DNA of 64,000 nucleotides from VXMO01 sp965219405 (lineage in GTDB: Bacteria > Chloroflexota > Dehalococcoidia > UBA6926). Both the position numbers and the translations under genes were made by a program. Below, in pieces: positions 46,335 through 54,813 of the stretch. Numbering within the stretch: the stretch's first letter is position 1; each line of letters opens with the position of its first letter. The stretch is from the NCBI GenBank assembly GCA_965219405.1, contig OZ244736.1, positions 1,550,001-1,614,000 on the forward strand, written 5' to 3'. Below the pieces are notes generated by a model that had not been told where the DNA came from, did not search any database, and was given only the letters and a program-made list of their open reading frames with translations.

Positions 46335-47063
46335 ATGACCGCTCAAGGCCGCGTCCGGTTCGGCAATACAACCATTGATTACACCGTGCGGCGCAGCGCG
46401 AGACGACGCAAGACCGTACAGATTAGCGTTGTCGACGGCGAGGTCATTGTCACCGCGCCCAGACGAACACCGGCGCGCGAACTCGAAGAGCTAGTCCGCA
46501 ATCGCATCCCCTGGATCACGCGCAAATTATCGGAGGAGGCACAGAAGCCCGCCCCTCCACAATTCGTCACCGGCGAGAAACTGCCCTACCTCGGCAACGA
46601 CATCCCTCTTGTCGTCACGCTGTCCCACGATCCCAAACCGTCGGTCCGATTCTCACACCGGAGATTCCATGTTTCAGCCCCTACAGACCTTGAGGATGAG
46701 CACCGGACGGACGCCATTCGCACTGCCCTCACCGCGTGGTATCGAGAACGCGCCGCCGAATTACTTCCCGAGATGGTTGAACACTGGCTGCCCAGTCTCG
46801 GCGGCAGCTCTACAAGAATCCTTATACGCAATCAGAAGCAGCGGTGGGGCAGTTGCTCAGCAGACGGAACTCTCCGATTCAACTGGCGCGTCATGATGCT
46901 AAGACCGTCGCTCATTGAATACATCGTCGTGCACGAACTCGCGCATCTTACGCACCGGAACCACTCCCGTGAATACTGGGACCAAGTCACCGCCGCCATG
47001 CCGGAGGCTCTTCAGAGGCGGAAGGCTTTACGAGAAGCCGGCCAAGAATTGCCGGCGCTTTAG
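46335..47063 (+). CDS. YgjP-type (M48-related) metallopeptidase
   Basis: A 242-residue protein of the YgjP/DUF45 family. It starts with VRRSARRRKTVQISV, has the family block RNQKQRWGSCSADGTLRFNW, and the zinc site HELAH (residue 200) with a third His in RNHSREYW. These proteins sit beside HsdR in some genomes, but most are single genes of unknown substrate. No obvious partner here. Confidence 0.9.
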   Translation: MTAQGRVRFGNTTIDYTVRRSARRRKTVQISVVDGEVIVTAPRRTPARELEELVRNRIPWITRKLSEEAQKPAPPQFVTGEKLPYLGNDIPLVVTLSHDPKPSVRFSHRRFHVSAPTDLEDEHRTDAIRTALTAWYRERAAELLPEMVEHWLPSLGGSSTRILIRNQKQRWGSCSADGTLRFNWRVMMLRPSLIEYIVVHELAHLTHRNHSREYWDQVTAAMPEALQRRKALREAGQELPAL

Positions 47064-47178
47064 GCCTCACGGGAAGCGCCACTCGCGCCGTCGATATCAA
47101 TGAGATTGCGCGTATATCGATCCGGTCAGTCAGCGCCTAAAGCGCCTCCCCGCCATCCGCCTCAAGTAGCCGTGCCCT

Positions 47179-47206
47179 CCGCTCACCCTGAGCATGTCGA
47201 AGGGCG
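47179..47206. repeat. Dispersed GCTCACCCTGAGCATGTCGAAGGG repeat
   Basis: One copy of the family in the gap between the convergent ygjP-like and grdB genes. Confidence 0.6.
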
Positions 47207-47229
47207 AGCAGGGCGTGAGGGTACCTCCC

Positions 47230-48507
47230 CTACACTTCCGTCCCAAGCGCCTCCAGCGCCTGACGCACGATTGACCGCCGCACGTCCTTCTCTTCATCCG
47301 GGTCGAGACTTGCGTCACCGAGCGGGTAAACGATGCCCTTGCCCTGCACCACCCGGTTTGCGCCGACCATCTTCGCTACCGGCGTCACCGCAGTTACCTG
47401 GGCGACAGGGATGCCTGCCTTCTCGAGTTCCGTCGCGATCGCAGCACCGCTGCGAGTGCTTGTGCCTCAAGTGGAGGTCAGGATGACTGCATCCACTCCG
47501 GCGCTCTTGAGGCTCTCTGCAATCTCCCGCCCAATGCGCCGGCTGTTCGCTAGCGGATTCGCCAGTCCGGTCATGGACAGGAACTGCTCGTAGACCTTGC
47601 CGACCTCGCCGGCCTTCTCAAGCTCCTTGAGCACGTCAACGGGAACCAGTCGATCCGGGTCGCTCAGCACGTGTCGATTGTCATAGCCGCGGTGATAGAC
47701 CTCGTAGTCCTCACCCTCCAGATTGTCAACCGTCGCGATGTCATACGACCCCCAGATCGTGGACGCGATTGCTGGCATGTTGTCCGGATTGCCCGCCGGA
47801 ACAAGCCCTCCGTCCGTCACGATGGCCACCGTCGCGTTGCTCAAATCGGCAACTGCGGCCGGCGCGGGAATCGGCTCGAATCCCGTCTGCGTCAACTCCG
47901 TCTCATACGGCTGCCCCAGCGTCTTGGCGACTACAATGTTCGCCAACCGCACGGCCGCCGTCTCCTCGACGATTTCGTCTTGCATGATGCCGCGCGGGAT
48001 GTAGCCCCATTCGGCGGGCCGCCCCACGTCCTCACCGGATGCCGTCACCTTGGCGATGGCGGCCATCTTCGTCAGGACGTTACGCATATCTGCGACATTC
48101 TCACCGGAGTCGACGATGTGCAGTTCCTGCCGATAGAGGTCGACACCGGGGTTTTCAACACCCATGCCGGTGACGACGGGAATCCCAAGCTCAGCCTGCA
48201 CCGCCGCACACAACGCGCCTGCCGCAACGCCATAACGCCCGGCCACGAAGCACGGCCCCGCCACGAACAACTCCGCGCCGGAATCACGCACCTCATTTAC
48301 GACGGATTCCATCACCGACTCAAGATTCTCGGCGGCGTAGTTGTCGCCGCAGACAATCGTCTTGACGACGGTGGAGCCGTCGCCCAGCACCTGCTCCAAG
48401 AGGCGTCCGGGGCCAACTGCCCCGTCCCGAACCTCCAGGCCGACACCGGCCTCTTCTTCGCCGCCCAATCCGCCAAAGAACTGGTTCAAATAGTGAACGA
48501 CCTTCAT
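47230..48507 (-). CDS. grdB: Glycine/sarcosine/betaine reductase component B, selenoprotein subunit (GrdB-like, Sec by UGA)
   Basis: Substrate-binding selenoprotein of component B, where glycine or an N-methylated relative is attached. The ATG at 48507 has GGGGAGG six bases before it and gives the family start MKVVHYLNQFFGGLGGEEEA. The frame runs through a TGA at 47467-47469, read as Sec in AVILTST-U-GTSTRSGAAIA, and on for 79 codons (VGANRVVQGKGIVYPLG, QALEALGTEV) to a TAG. That gives 425 residues, near the usual 436. A hairpin lies 13 bases after the TGA. I recall GTCTRCGA after Sec in classical GrdB; here both cysteines are serine. It follows grdE by 46 bases on the same strand. Simple ORF calling would truncate it at the TGA. 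Confidence 0.92.
47439..47453 (-). promoter_or_regulatory. SECIS-like hairpin in grdB
   Basis: Perfect six-pair stem (cgcagc / gctgcg) with loop GGT, starting 13 bases after the UGA. Position and loop G fit bacterial SECIS elements bound by SelB. Confidence 0.6.
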
Positions 48508-48553
48508 TTCAGGCCTCCCCTGTTCCTTTCCATGAGCTCGCGTCGCCCGCGGC

Positions 48554-49816
48554 TCAGTACACCACCGCCCGCACAACCGAAGCGCCCTGCTGATTCGTCA
48601 CGCCGCAGAGCGCGCCCGCCGTAATATGGGTCATCTGTGCAAGTGCCTGCGCGACGGCAGGAGAACCGGCGATGACTCGCTCAACCGGTTCCGCGTCCCA
48701 GCCGGTGTCGTTCCCGCCTCCGTACACGATTGCGTCCACCTCAGGATAGTTGAACAGCATCGCGGACTCCGCGCGCCGATCCCCTGATGAGTCTGAGACC
48801 TGCACGACGGTCCTCATGCCCAATGTCTCGCAGATGCGCGCCGTCTCGCCCATGTCCACGTGCGGCGCGCCACCGCCGTACTTGGTCAGCACAACGCCGT
48901 CCGCGTTGAGGTTCCACTTGGCCTGATGGGCGGCCAGCAGACAGTTCCTATTGCGGTCCGCCTCAAGCGAAGCCGCCACCGTCGCCACCGTCCCGACAAA
49001 GTTGATCTCGCCCGCCTCGTGCCGCCTGTACAGCTCCTGGATGATCGGATGATTCTGGTAGAAATAGCTCTCCACACGCATCACCCAGTACGAGCAGACA
49101 ACCGCGCCGTCCATCCATTCATTTGGATGCAGCGTGACTGGGACCATCCCCTCCGTGTTGCTGCCGTACAGGATGCGCTCATCCTCTTCGACGACCATTT
49201 GGTGGCCATGAATCTGCCCGATGTAGGCGATGCGCGGAAGGCCCTCTCGCTCTGTGGACGGCCCGTCGAGTTCAAATTCCTCCGTGGAATCGGGGGCCTG
49301 TCCGATGCCCGCGCTGCCAAGAAAGACCGTCGCCCGCGCAGATGCCAACCGGAGTGCGTTCAACCCTACGTGGCGTGGCGTGCCCGAAATCATGTGCGGC
49401 ACAATAACGACGTGATGTAGATTCCCGTAGGGTGAATTGGCCGCCGCTTCTCCGTGCATCTCCATCATCTTTGACGCGATGCCCGGCTCCTGCTCAGCGT
49501 CGACGATGGTCACCGCCGAGCCGCGCAGCACATGGGTCGTTCCCTGCCCCGCCACGGCCATCGGTCCCAAAAGGCCGGGGAAGTCGGTGCCTGTGCCCGG
49601 CTCCTTGGCGCGTGGTTCAAGAATGTCGAACACAACGCCGATGCGGCACGGCTGACCGGGATTCGCTACCTCAATGTCAATACTTTCAATACGGCGGTCC
49701 TCAAGAATGGCCTCCCGAAGCTCATCCGCGTCGACCGTCAACACTCCACCGGCAAGCGACGTGCCTGAACCCAGCTTCGCGTCGCTCACCTCATGGATTG
49801 CGAGAGTGAGTTTCAT
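48554..49816 (-). CDS. grdE: Glycine/sarcosine/betaine reductase component B, alpha/beta proprotein (GrdE-like)
   Basis: Proprotein of component B. In the classical enzyme it is cleaved at a cysteine that becomes a pyruvoyl group, which forms a Schiff base with the substrate amine. The 420-residue length fits. The start MKLTLAIHEVSDAKLGSGTS follows GGGGGG six bases upstream. Conserved-looking parts are HHVVIVPHMISGTPRHVGLN, YIGQIHGHQMVVEED and the C-terminal ITAGALCGVTNQQGAS. A cysteine at residue 241 (GAVVCSYWV) is where the cleavage Cys of Clostridium GrdE lies, but the preceding Asn I expect is not there. First gene of the grdE-grdB unit, divergent from grdC. Confidence 0.88.
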   Translation of the reverse strand: MKLTLAIHEVSDAKLGSGTSLAGGVLTVDADELREAILEDRRIESIDIEVANPGQPCRIGVVFDILEPRAKEPGTGTDFPGLLGPMAVAGQGTTHVLRGSAVTIVDAEQEPGIASKMMEMHGEAAANSPYGNLHHVVIVPHMISGTPRHVGLNALRLASARATVFLGSAGIGQAPDSTEEFELDGPSTEREGLPRIAYIGQIHGHQMVVEEDERILYGSNTEGMVPVTLHPNEWMDGAVVCSYWVMRVESYFYQNHPIIQELYRRHEAGEINFVGTVATVAASLEADRNRNCLLAAHQAKWNLNADGVVLTKYGGGAPHVDMGETARICETLGMRTVVQVSDSSGDRRAESAMLFNYPEVDAIVYGGGNDTGWDAEPVERVIAGSPAVAQALAQMTHITAGALCGVTNQQGASVVRAVVY

Positions 49817-49869
49817 CCCAATCCCCCCCTGTGATTTTGGCGCTCAAATCGCCTTTCTCACGTTGACAC

Positions 49870-49899
49870 ACAATAGGCGGCGTAGCTACCCTCTGTCAA
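49870..49899 (-). promoter_or_regulatory. Promoter of grdE-grdB
   Basis: On the - strand: perfect -35 TTGACA (49894-49899), 18-base spacer, -10 TATTGT (49870-49875), about 50 bases before grdE. An inverted TTGACA also stands at 49863, giving an inverted repeat in this 157-base divergent control region. A weaker + strand candidate (TGGAAC ... TAGTAT at about 49914-49940) could serve grdC. Confidence 0.5.
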
Positions 49900-49973
49900 T
49901 GACATAACAACGTGGAACGGCTTCGGAATACGCTAGTATCCGGCCCGTGTTCACCGCCAAAAAGGGAGTTTGC

Positions 49974-51425
49974 ATGAGTCAGCCCGTCGTTAGGGAAATC
50001 AGGTTCTTTCTCGCGCACACACCGGGCCTCGTCAGGCACGGTTCGAAGCCAACAAGGGACATTCACGCTAACCACAGCGTCTGGCAAGACATTCGAGGCA
50101 GCCTCCGCTCCTTTGATGACGCGGCCGCCTATGCCCCGCACCAGGTCTTGCTCGGCAACATGAAGCCGGACGACCTCAATACCGCCGAGGCGCCGTGGTA
50201 CGAGAACATGCTGGCCGAATATTCCACAAGCGGCCCGCACGGCGAGCTCGTTAACGAGGATCAGTTCTACGGACTGCTCAAAGCTGCTGACGAATTCGAT
50301 CTCGTCCTGCTTGAGGAGGGCTACGCGACCCGCGTCGCCGCCGAACTCCGCAGCCATCCCCGCGTGACCGACGACGAGATCGAGCGCATCCAGGGGGTCC
50401 CGTTTTCCCGCATTGAGGAAAGGCTGTCGTCCCGTGAGGGCGCGATTCCTCTGTTGACCCGCGACGGAGCGACCATCGGCCTCGTGCAGACCGACTACGT
50501 GGACGATCCCTCCCTCGCTCCGGACATCCTGCTTGAGAACCTCGCCGTCAAGGCGACCGCAACAATGGCTCTACGCTCGGTTCTGGCCGAGTCCGGCACG
50601 GACCCGGCCAGCCTTCAATACGTGATTGGCTCCGGAGAGGAGGCGATCGGCGACCGCTACAACCGCGGCGGTGGCAACCTCGGCAAGGCAGTTGCGGAGG
50701 CATCCGCATGCGTCAACTCCACGGGAGCCGACGTCAAGGCATTCTGCTGCGCGCCCGTCCACGCGATGGTCGTCGGCGGCAGCCTCGTGCAGTCCGGCGT
50801 CTTCCCTGAAGTGGCCATCGTTGGCGGATGCTCGCTCGCCAAGCTCGGCATGAAGTACCGCGGCCACCTTGCCAAGGAGATCCCCGTCATGGAGGACGTG
50901 CTGGCCGGTTTCGCCGTGCTCATGGGCCCGGACGACGGCACGAGTCCTGTACTGCGACTGGACAGCGTTGGCCGCCACACAGTTGGCGCAGGTTCCGTTC
51001 AGCAGGCCATCGTCGAGGCCCTCGTCGCCGATCCATTGGACAGGCTCGGACTCAAATTCGGAGACGTCGCCAAGTACGCTACGGAGATGCACAACCCGGA
51101 GATCACGGACACGGCGGGAAGCGGCAACGTCCCTCGCACGAACTACCGGCTCATCGCGGCCCTCGCGGCCCAACACGGAGAGATTCCCACGGGCTCCGAG
51201 TCACGCGACAAGTTTGTTGAGGAGCACGGAATGCCCGGTTTCTCCCCCACACAGGGCCATGTCGCATCCGCCATGCCGTTCATGGCGCACGCGATGGATG
51301 ACCTGAAGGCGGACGACTACCAGTATTCGATGTTCCTGGCGAAGGGCAGCTTGTTCCTTGGACGTATGACCCACATGTCTGATGGCGAGTCGTTCATCAT
51401 GGAGGCTAACTCGGGCTCGGGCTAA
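49974..51425 (+). CDS. grdC: Glycine reductase component C, GrdC-like (FabH/thiolase-like) subunit
   Basis: Subunit of component C, which in the classical pathway takes the carboxymethyl group from selenoprotein A. From the ATG at 49974 (AAAGGGAG upstream) it has 483 residues. It starts VVREIRFFLAHTPGLVRHGS, and the thiolase-like core shows VIGSGEEAIGDRYNRGGGNL, KAFCCAPVHAMVVGGSLVQSG, RLDSVGRHTVGAGS and FSPTQGHVASAMPF. Its usual partner GrdD, which carries the acetyl-accepting cysteine, is absent: the next gene is grdA. First gene of grdC-grdA-grx. Confidence 0.9.
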   Translation: MSQPVVREIRFFLAHTPGLVRHGSKPTRDIHANHSVWQDIRGSLRSFDDAAAYAPHQVLLGNMKPDDLNTAEAPWYENMLAEYSTSGPHGELVNEDQFYGLLKAADEFDLVLLEEGYATRVAAELRSHPRVTDDEIERIQGVPFSRIEERLSSREGAIPLLTRDGATIGLVQTDYVDDPSLAPDILLENLAVKATATMALRSVLAESGTDPASLQYVIGSGEEAIGDRYNRGGGNLGKAVAEASACVNSTGADVKAFCCAPVHAMVVGGSLVQSGVFPEVAIVGGCSLAKLGMKYRGHLAKEIPVMEDVLAGFAVLMGPDDGTSPVLRLDSVGRHTVGAGSVQQAIVEALVADPLDRLGLKFGDVAKYATEMHNPEITDTAGSGNVPRTNYRLIAALAAQHGEIPTGSESRDKFVEEHGMPGFSPTQGHVASAMPFMAHAMDDLKADDYQYSMFLAKGSLFLGRMTHMSDGESFIMEANSGSG

Positions 51426-51494
51426 GGCGTTCGAAGTATCGTATTATGTGGATTAGCGGGGATAATCCCGCAGCTCAAAAAGGGAGAAGGTGAC

Positions 51495-51959
51495 ATGGAT
51501 CTTGCGGGAAAGCGAGTGATCATCGTCGGAGAGCGGGACGGCGTGCCCGGCCCAGCAATTGAGGCCTGTGTGCGCAGCGCCGGCGCGGAGCCGGTGATGG
51601 TGCAGACGCAGTGCTTCGTTTGAACCGCCGCCGGAGCACTTGACCTTGAAGGTCAAGAAGGAATCAAGGCGACAGTCGATACGCACGGCGCCAATGACAT
51701 GGTCGTGCTGCTCGGCTCACCGACACCGGAGAGCGCTGAGGTGTATGCGCGAACCGTGACGGAGGGAGATCCCTCGTGGGTCGGCCCGTTGGCGGGCATC
51801 GCGCTTGGCCTCCCCGTTTTCCACGTGCTGGAAGAAGAGGTCAAGAGCCAATTCGACCCCGCGGTCTACAAAGAGCAAGTCTCGATCATGGAATCCGTCC
51901 TCGACACGGATGACATCATCGACGCCATGCGCCAGGTACGCGACACCGTCGGCGTTTAG
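51495..51959 (+). CDS. grdA: Glycine reductase complex selenoprotein A (GrdA, Sec by UGA)
   Basis: Small redox-active selenoprotein that carries the substrate-derived group as a Se-carboxymethyl adduct and passes it to component C. The ATG at 51495 follows AGGGAGAAGG. Reading the TGA at 51621-51623 as Sec43 gives QCFV-U-TAAGALDLEGQEG, the diagnostic CFVUTAAGA(M/L)DLE motif of GrdA, within 154 residues. Downstream VVLLGSPTPESAEVYARTVT, DPSWVGPLAGIALGLPVFH and EQVSIMESVLD also match the family closely. A hairpin follows the UGA. This is the clearest proof that UGA is decoded as Sec here. It lies 69 bases after grdC and 10 before the glutaredoxin gene. Confidence 0.96.
51639..51657 (+). promoter_or_regulatory. 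SECIS-like hairpin in grdA
   Basis: Seven-pair stem (cttgacc / ggtcaag) with loop TTGAA, starting 15 bases after the UGA; position suits a bacterial SECIS. Confidence 0.6.
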
Positions 51960-51969
51960 GGAGGAAACC

Positions 51970-52218
51970 ATGGCAATCCAAACCAAGACCATCGTCCTCT
52001 ACACCAAGAAAGAGAACTGCCCCGACTGCGAAGTCGCAAAGCGGTTCCTCGCCGACCATGACATCGGCTATGAGTCAAAGGACGTCGTCGAGAACCGCGA
52101 TTACATGCTTGAGCTCGTCCAGAACTACCGCAGCATGTCCGTCCCAACGCTGGTCGTAGACGGCCAGGCAATCATCGGCTTCAAAAAAGACGAGTACGAG
52201 GAAATCCTCGGCACTTAG
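51970..52218 (+). CDS. Glutaredoxin/NrdH-like protein
   Basis: An 82-residue thioredoxin-fold protein: TIVLYTKKENCPDCEVAKRF with a CPDC redox centre, and MSVPTLVVDGQAIIGFKKDEY with the cis-Pro and the glutathione-site region. The ATG at 51970 has GAGGAAA upstream, 10 bases after grdA. Classical grd operons carry thioredoxin and thioredoxin reductase genes to reduce selenoprotein A. This protein is the likely counterpart here. Confidence 0.88.
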   Translation: MAIQTKTIVLYTKKENCPDCEVAKRFLADHDIGYESKDVVENRDYMLELVQNYRSMSVPTLVVDGQAIIGFKKDEYEEILGT

Positions 52219-52262
52219 CCTCGCCCCGCCAACCATGGGGTAGTATCAGGGGACACATCGAC

Positions 52263-52493
52263 GTGACTACTCAGGAACAAACGGTCCAGCCGCAGGATCT
52301 TGGTCAGCGTGTTGCCAAGTTAGAGGGACGGTTCGATGAACTTAGCCCTCGTATTGACGCGTTGCAACGATCCGTTGACAGCCTGCACGCAGAGTTCAGT
52401 GGCTTTAAGAACACTGTCATCTTCCTGATACTCGGATCGTGGTTTACCTTGATGGCCGCACTGATTGTGACAGTCGCGGCCGACTTCATATAG
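52263..52493 (+). CDS. Small coiled-coil protein with C-terminal membrane anchor
   Basis: A 76-residue protein from GTG at 52263: a heptad-rich N-terminal region (RVAKLEGRFDELSPRIDALQ) and one C-terminal transmembrane helix (TVIFLILGSWFTLMAALIVT). The layout resembles XhlA-type small proteins, but function is unknown. It ends 27 bases before the RNase P RNA, which is convergent. Confidence 0.6.
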   Translation: MTTQEQTVQPQDLGQRVAKLEGRFDELSPRIDALQRSVDSLHAEFSGFKNTVIFLILGSWFTLMAALIVTVAADFI

Positions 52494-52520
52494 CCGATCA
52501 TACCTACCGTTTAGAAGAGA

Positions 52521-52962
52521 GGCGAGCAGGTCCTGGGGGCCTGTAAGCCGGGTTCTGTCTCCGGCCGGCGTCACCGCCAACCGGTCGATGGCCATCCATC
52601 TGGGCGTCGACTTGCGCCGACGCTCAAGCAGCCTACCCGAGGACGGGGTGGGCGGTCCCCTGCCCGTCTTGCGACGCGCGTCCTTCTATTTGGCCTTGCT
52701 CCAGGTGGGGTTTGGCCGCCGCCGCGTCACCGCGGTCAGCCGGGCGCTCTTACCGCCCGTTTTCACCCTTGCCTGTGCCCGCAAAGCGTCGGAACGCTTG
52801 GGGCCATCGGCGGTATCTTCTCTGTGCCACTATCCGTCGCCCCGCGGCATAACACCGCGAAACGCCTGGGAGTTACCCAGCACCCTGCCCATGGAGCCCG
52901 GACTTTCCTCCCAGCCCGCCGAAGCGGCCTGCGCGGCCATCCGGCCCCCGGCCCTGCTCGCC
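52521..52962 (-). ncRNA. rnpB: RNase P RNA
   Basis: Catalytic RNA of RNase P, about 442 bases on the - strand. The 5' and 3' ends pair perfectly over ten bases (ggcgagcagg / cctgctcgcc), forming helix P1. Near the 5' end is the universal GGAGGAAAGTCCGGGCTCC (CR-I) and near the 3' end ACAGAACCCGGCTTACAG (CR-V), which form P4. This is the bacterial type A architecture. The + strand frame across it is not a gene. Confidence 0.95.
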
Positions 52963-52969
52963 GTTGCCA

Positions 52970-52998
52970 AATATAGTGACGCCGCGCCCCACGCGCAA
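52970..52998 (-). promoter_or_regulatory. rnpB promoter
   Basis: On the - strand: -35 TTGCGC (52993-52998), 17-base spacer, -10 TATATT (52970-52975), seven bases before the RNA's 5' end. Confidence 0.75.
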
Positions 52999-53010
52999 AT
53001 CGCACTCAAT

Positions 53011-53037
53011 GTCATTCTGAGCGCTCCGAAGAATCTA
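53011..53037. repeat. Dispersed GTCATTCTGAGCG repeat
   Basis: One copy of the CCGTCATTC..GAATCT family between rnpB and the aro genes; the rest of this gap shows nothing. Confidence 0.55.
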
Positions 53038-53124
53038 TAGACCCTACAGGCCACCCATGTGGGAATGTGGCCGATCAACTTTGAGGGCACGTGTGCCCGA
53101 ACGCGAACCGGAGCCGTAGCGCAG

Positions 53125-54804
53125 CTACTCCGCCAAGAACTCCCTCAACACCTCATCGGATACGTCTGGCGGCACGTCATCCCTCAGCCGTCCCCGCCCG
53201 ATGCCGTCGCACAATATCCACCGTGTTCGCCCCGCCGCCACCTTCTTATCAACGGCCAGCGCGGCCCGAATGTCATCCATATCCAGATCCGACGGCGCAG
53301 TCGTCGGCAAACCGTAGGCGCTCAAGAGATCAATCTGCCGCTGTCGTTCCGAGGCCGTAATCGACCCCACCCTTTCCGCCAGGTGCGCCGCAAAGCTCGT
53401 TCCAATCGCGACGGCCTCCCCGTGCAGGATGCCGGTGTACTCAAGCGCGTTCTCTATAGCGTGCCCAAGCGTATGGCCCAAATTGAGCCGCGCCCGCAGC
53501 CCCGTCATTTCCCTTTCATCCAGTGAAACGACACGTCCCTTGATAGCGGAGCACCGCAGCACCGCGTGGGCGCACTTGTCCTCATCGCCCGCCAGGATCG
53601 CCTCCGCGTTGGTCTCAAGAAATTCAAATAGCTCGGCGTCGAAGATCGCGCCCGTCTTGATGACCTCAGCCCACCCGGCAGTGAGGTGGCGTGGTGGCAG
53701 GGTGTTCAACGTCCGCGTATCCGATAGCACCAAACGCGGCTGATAGAAGGAACCCACAAGGTTCTTTCCACTGGGCAGGTCGATGGCCGCCTTGCCGCCG
53801 ATCGATGCGTCCACCATTCCGAGCAGCGTCGTCGGAACCTGCACGAAGGCAATTCCACGCAGGTACGTCGCTGCAACATAGCCTGCCAAATCACCGACAA
53901 CGCCCCCGCCCAGCGCGACAATCGCATCACGCCGCTCAATACGGTGACCGCCTAACTGGCTGAATAACTCGCCCGCCTGCGCAAGGTTCTTTGACGGTTC
54001 GCCCTCCGGAATCTCGAGAATCACCGGATCGAATCCCGCCTCCGTCAGGCTGCCAAGCGCGGTCTCTCGCAACTGCCCCGGTATCCCGCTGTCCGTGACC
54101 ACGCACGCCCTGCCCGAAAGCCCGAGCTCGCTCATGCGGTGTCCCAGCGTCTCAAGCGCACCCGGCGCCACGACAATCGGATACGCCGCTGTCTCTGTTC
54201 TCACCCTGAACGCAACGTCGGAATCCGCGTCGTCCGCCACAGGCTCCAGCAACTGCCCGTCCGCGACGCGCCTCCACCCTTGCTCGGCGCCGCGCTGAGC
54301 CTCAGCGGCCACCTCGTCCATCGTCAGACGGTCCGTGTTGACCGTCCAATCCGCGATGACATACGCCGCTTGCCTGCTCGACTTTAGCGCCGCGATTCTC
54401 CCCAGCGGATCGCCGGACGCTAGCAAAGGACGCTCGGTGGCATCAGACTCATCTGCCTGCATCCGGGCGAGAATCGTCGAAGGCTGAGCCTCAAGGGTAA
54501 TCACAGTACCCGTGCGTTGCATGACCTCGCGATTCTCAGGATCGAGAACGATGCCCCCGCCCGTCGCAACGACCATGTTCGGCCACTGCGAGACCTCCCG
54601 AAGAACCTCGGATTCCAACTCACGGAAGACGGATTCCCCCTCAGTGGCGAAAATCTCGGGAATGGTTTTCCCGGTGCGGGACTCTATGAGTTCGTCAGTA
54701 TCAGCGAAATCGATATGCAGATTGACCGAAATCTGTCGCGCGACGGTGGACTTCCCCGTGTAGGAGAAGCCGATCAGATAGATATTGCGGTGTGGCGAGG
54801 ACAC
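53125..54804 (-). CDS. aroKB: Fused shikimate kinase / 3-dehydroquinate synthase
   Basis: Two enzymes of chorismate synthesis in one 559-residue chain. The N-terminal part (about 1-170) is shikimate kinase: IYLIGFSYTGKSTVARQI at the P-loop, DTDELIE, and VVATGGGIVLDPENREVM. The usual GxxGxGKST loop has Tyr in place of the middle Gly. The C-terminal part (about 205-559) is DHQ synthase: DSGIPGQLRETAL, IPEGEPSKNLAQAGELF, VALGGGVVGDLAGYVAATYLRG, FVQVPTTLLGMVDASIGGKA and the metal ligand in RLNLGHTLGHAIE. AroKB fusions are known in several phyla. aroC follows 10 bases upstream on the map and precedes it in transcription. Confidence 0.95.
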   Translation of the reverse strand: MSSPHRNIYLIGFSYTGKSTVARQISVNLHIDFADTDELIESRTGKTIPEIFATEGESVFRELESEVLREVSQWPNMVVATGGGIVLDPENREVMQRTGTVITLEAQPSTILARMQADESDATERPLLASGDPLGRIAALKSSRQAAYVIADWTVNTDRLTMDEVAAEAQRGAEQGWRRVADGQLLEPVADDADSDVAFRVRTETAAYPIVVAPGALETLGHRMSELGLSGRACVVTDSGIPGQLRETALGSLTEAGFDPVILEIPEGEPSKNLAQAGELFSQLGGHRIERRDAIVALGGGVVGDLAGYVAATYLRGIAFVQVPTTLLGMVDASIGGKAAIDLPSGKNLVGSFYQPRLVLSDTRTLNTLPPRHLTAGWAEVIKTGAIFDAELFEFLETNAEAILAGDEDKCAHAVLRCSAIKGRVVSLDEREMTGLRARLNLGHTLGHAIENALEYTGILHGEAVAIGTSFAAHLAERVGSITASERQRQIDLLSAYGLPTTAPSDLDMDDIRAALAVDKKVAAGRTRWILCDGIGRGRLRDDVPPDVSDEVLREFLAE

Positions 54805-54813
54805 ACAAGAACC

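Noticed and set aside
52588..53040. A 150-codon + strand reading frame
   Set aside because: It lies almost entirely across the RNase P RNA, whose conserved blocks and P1 helix are unmistakable on the other strand.
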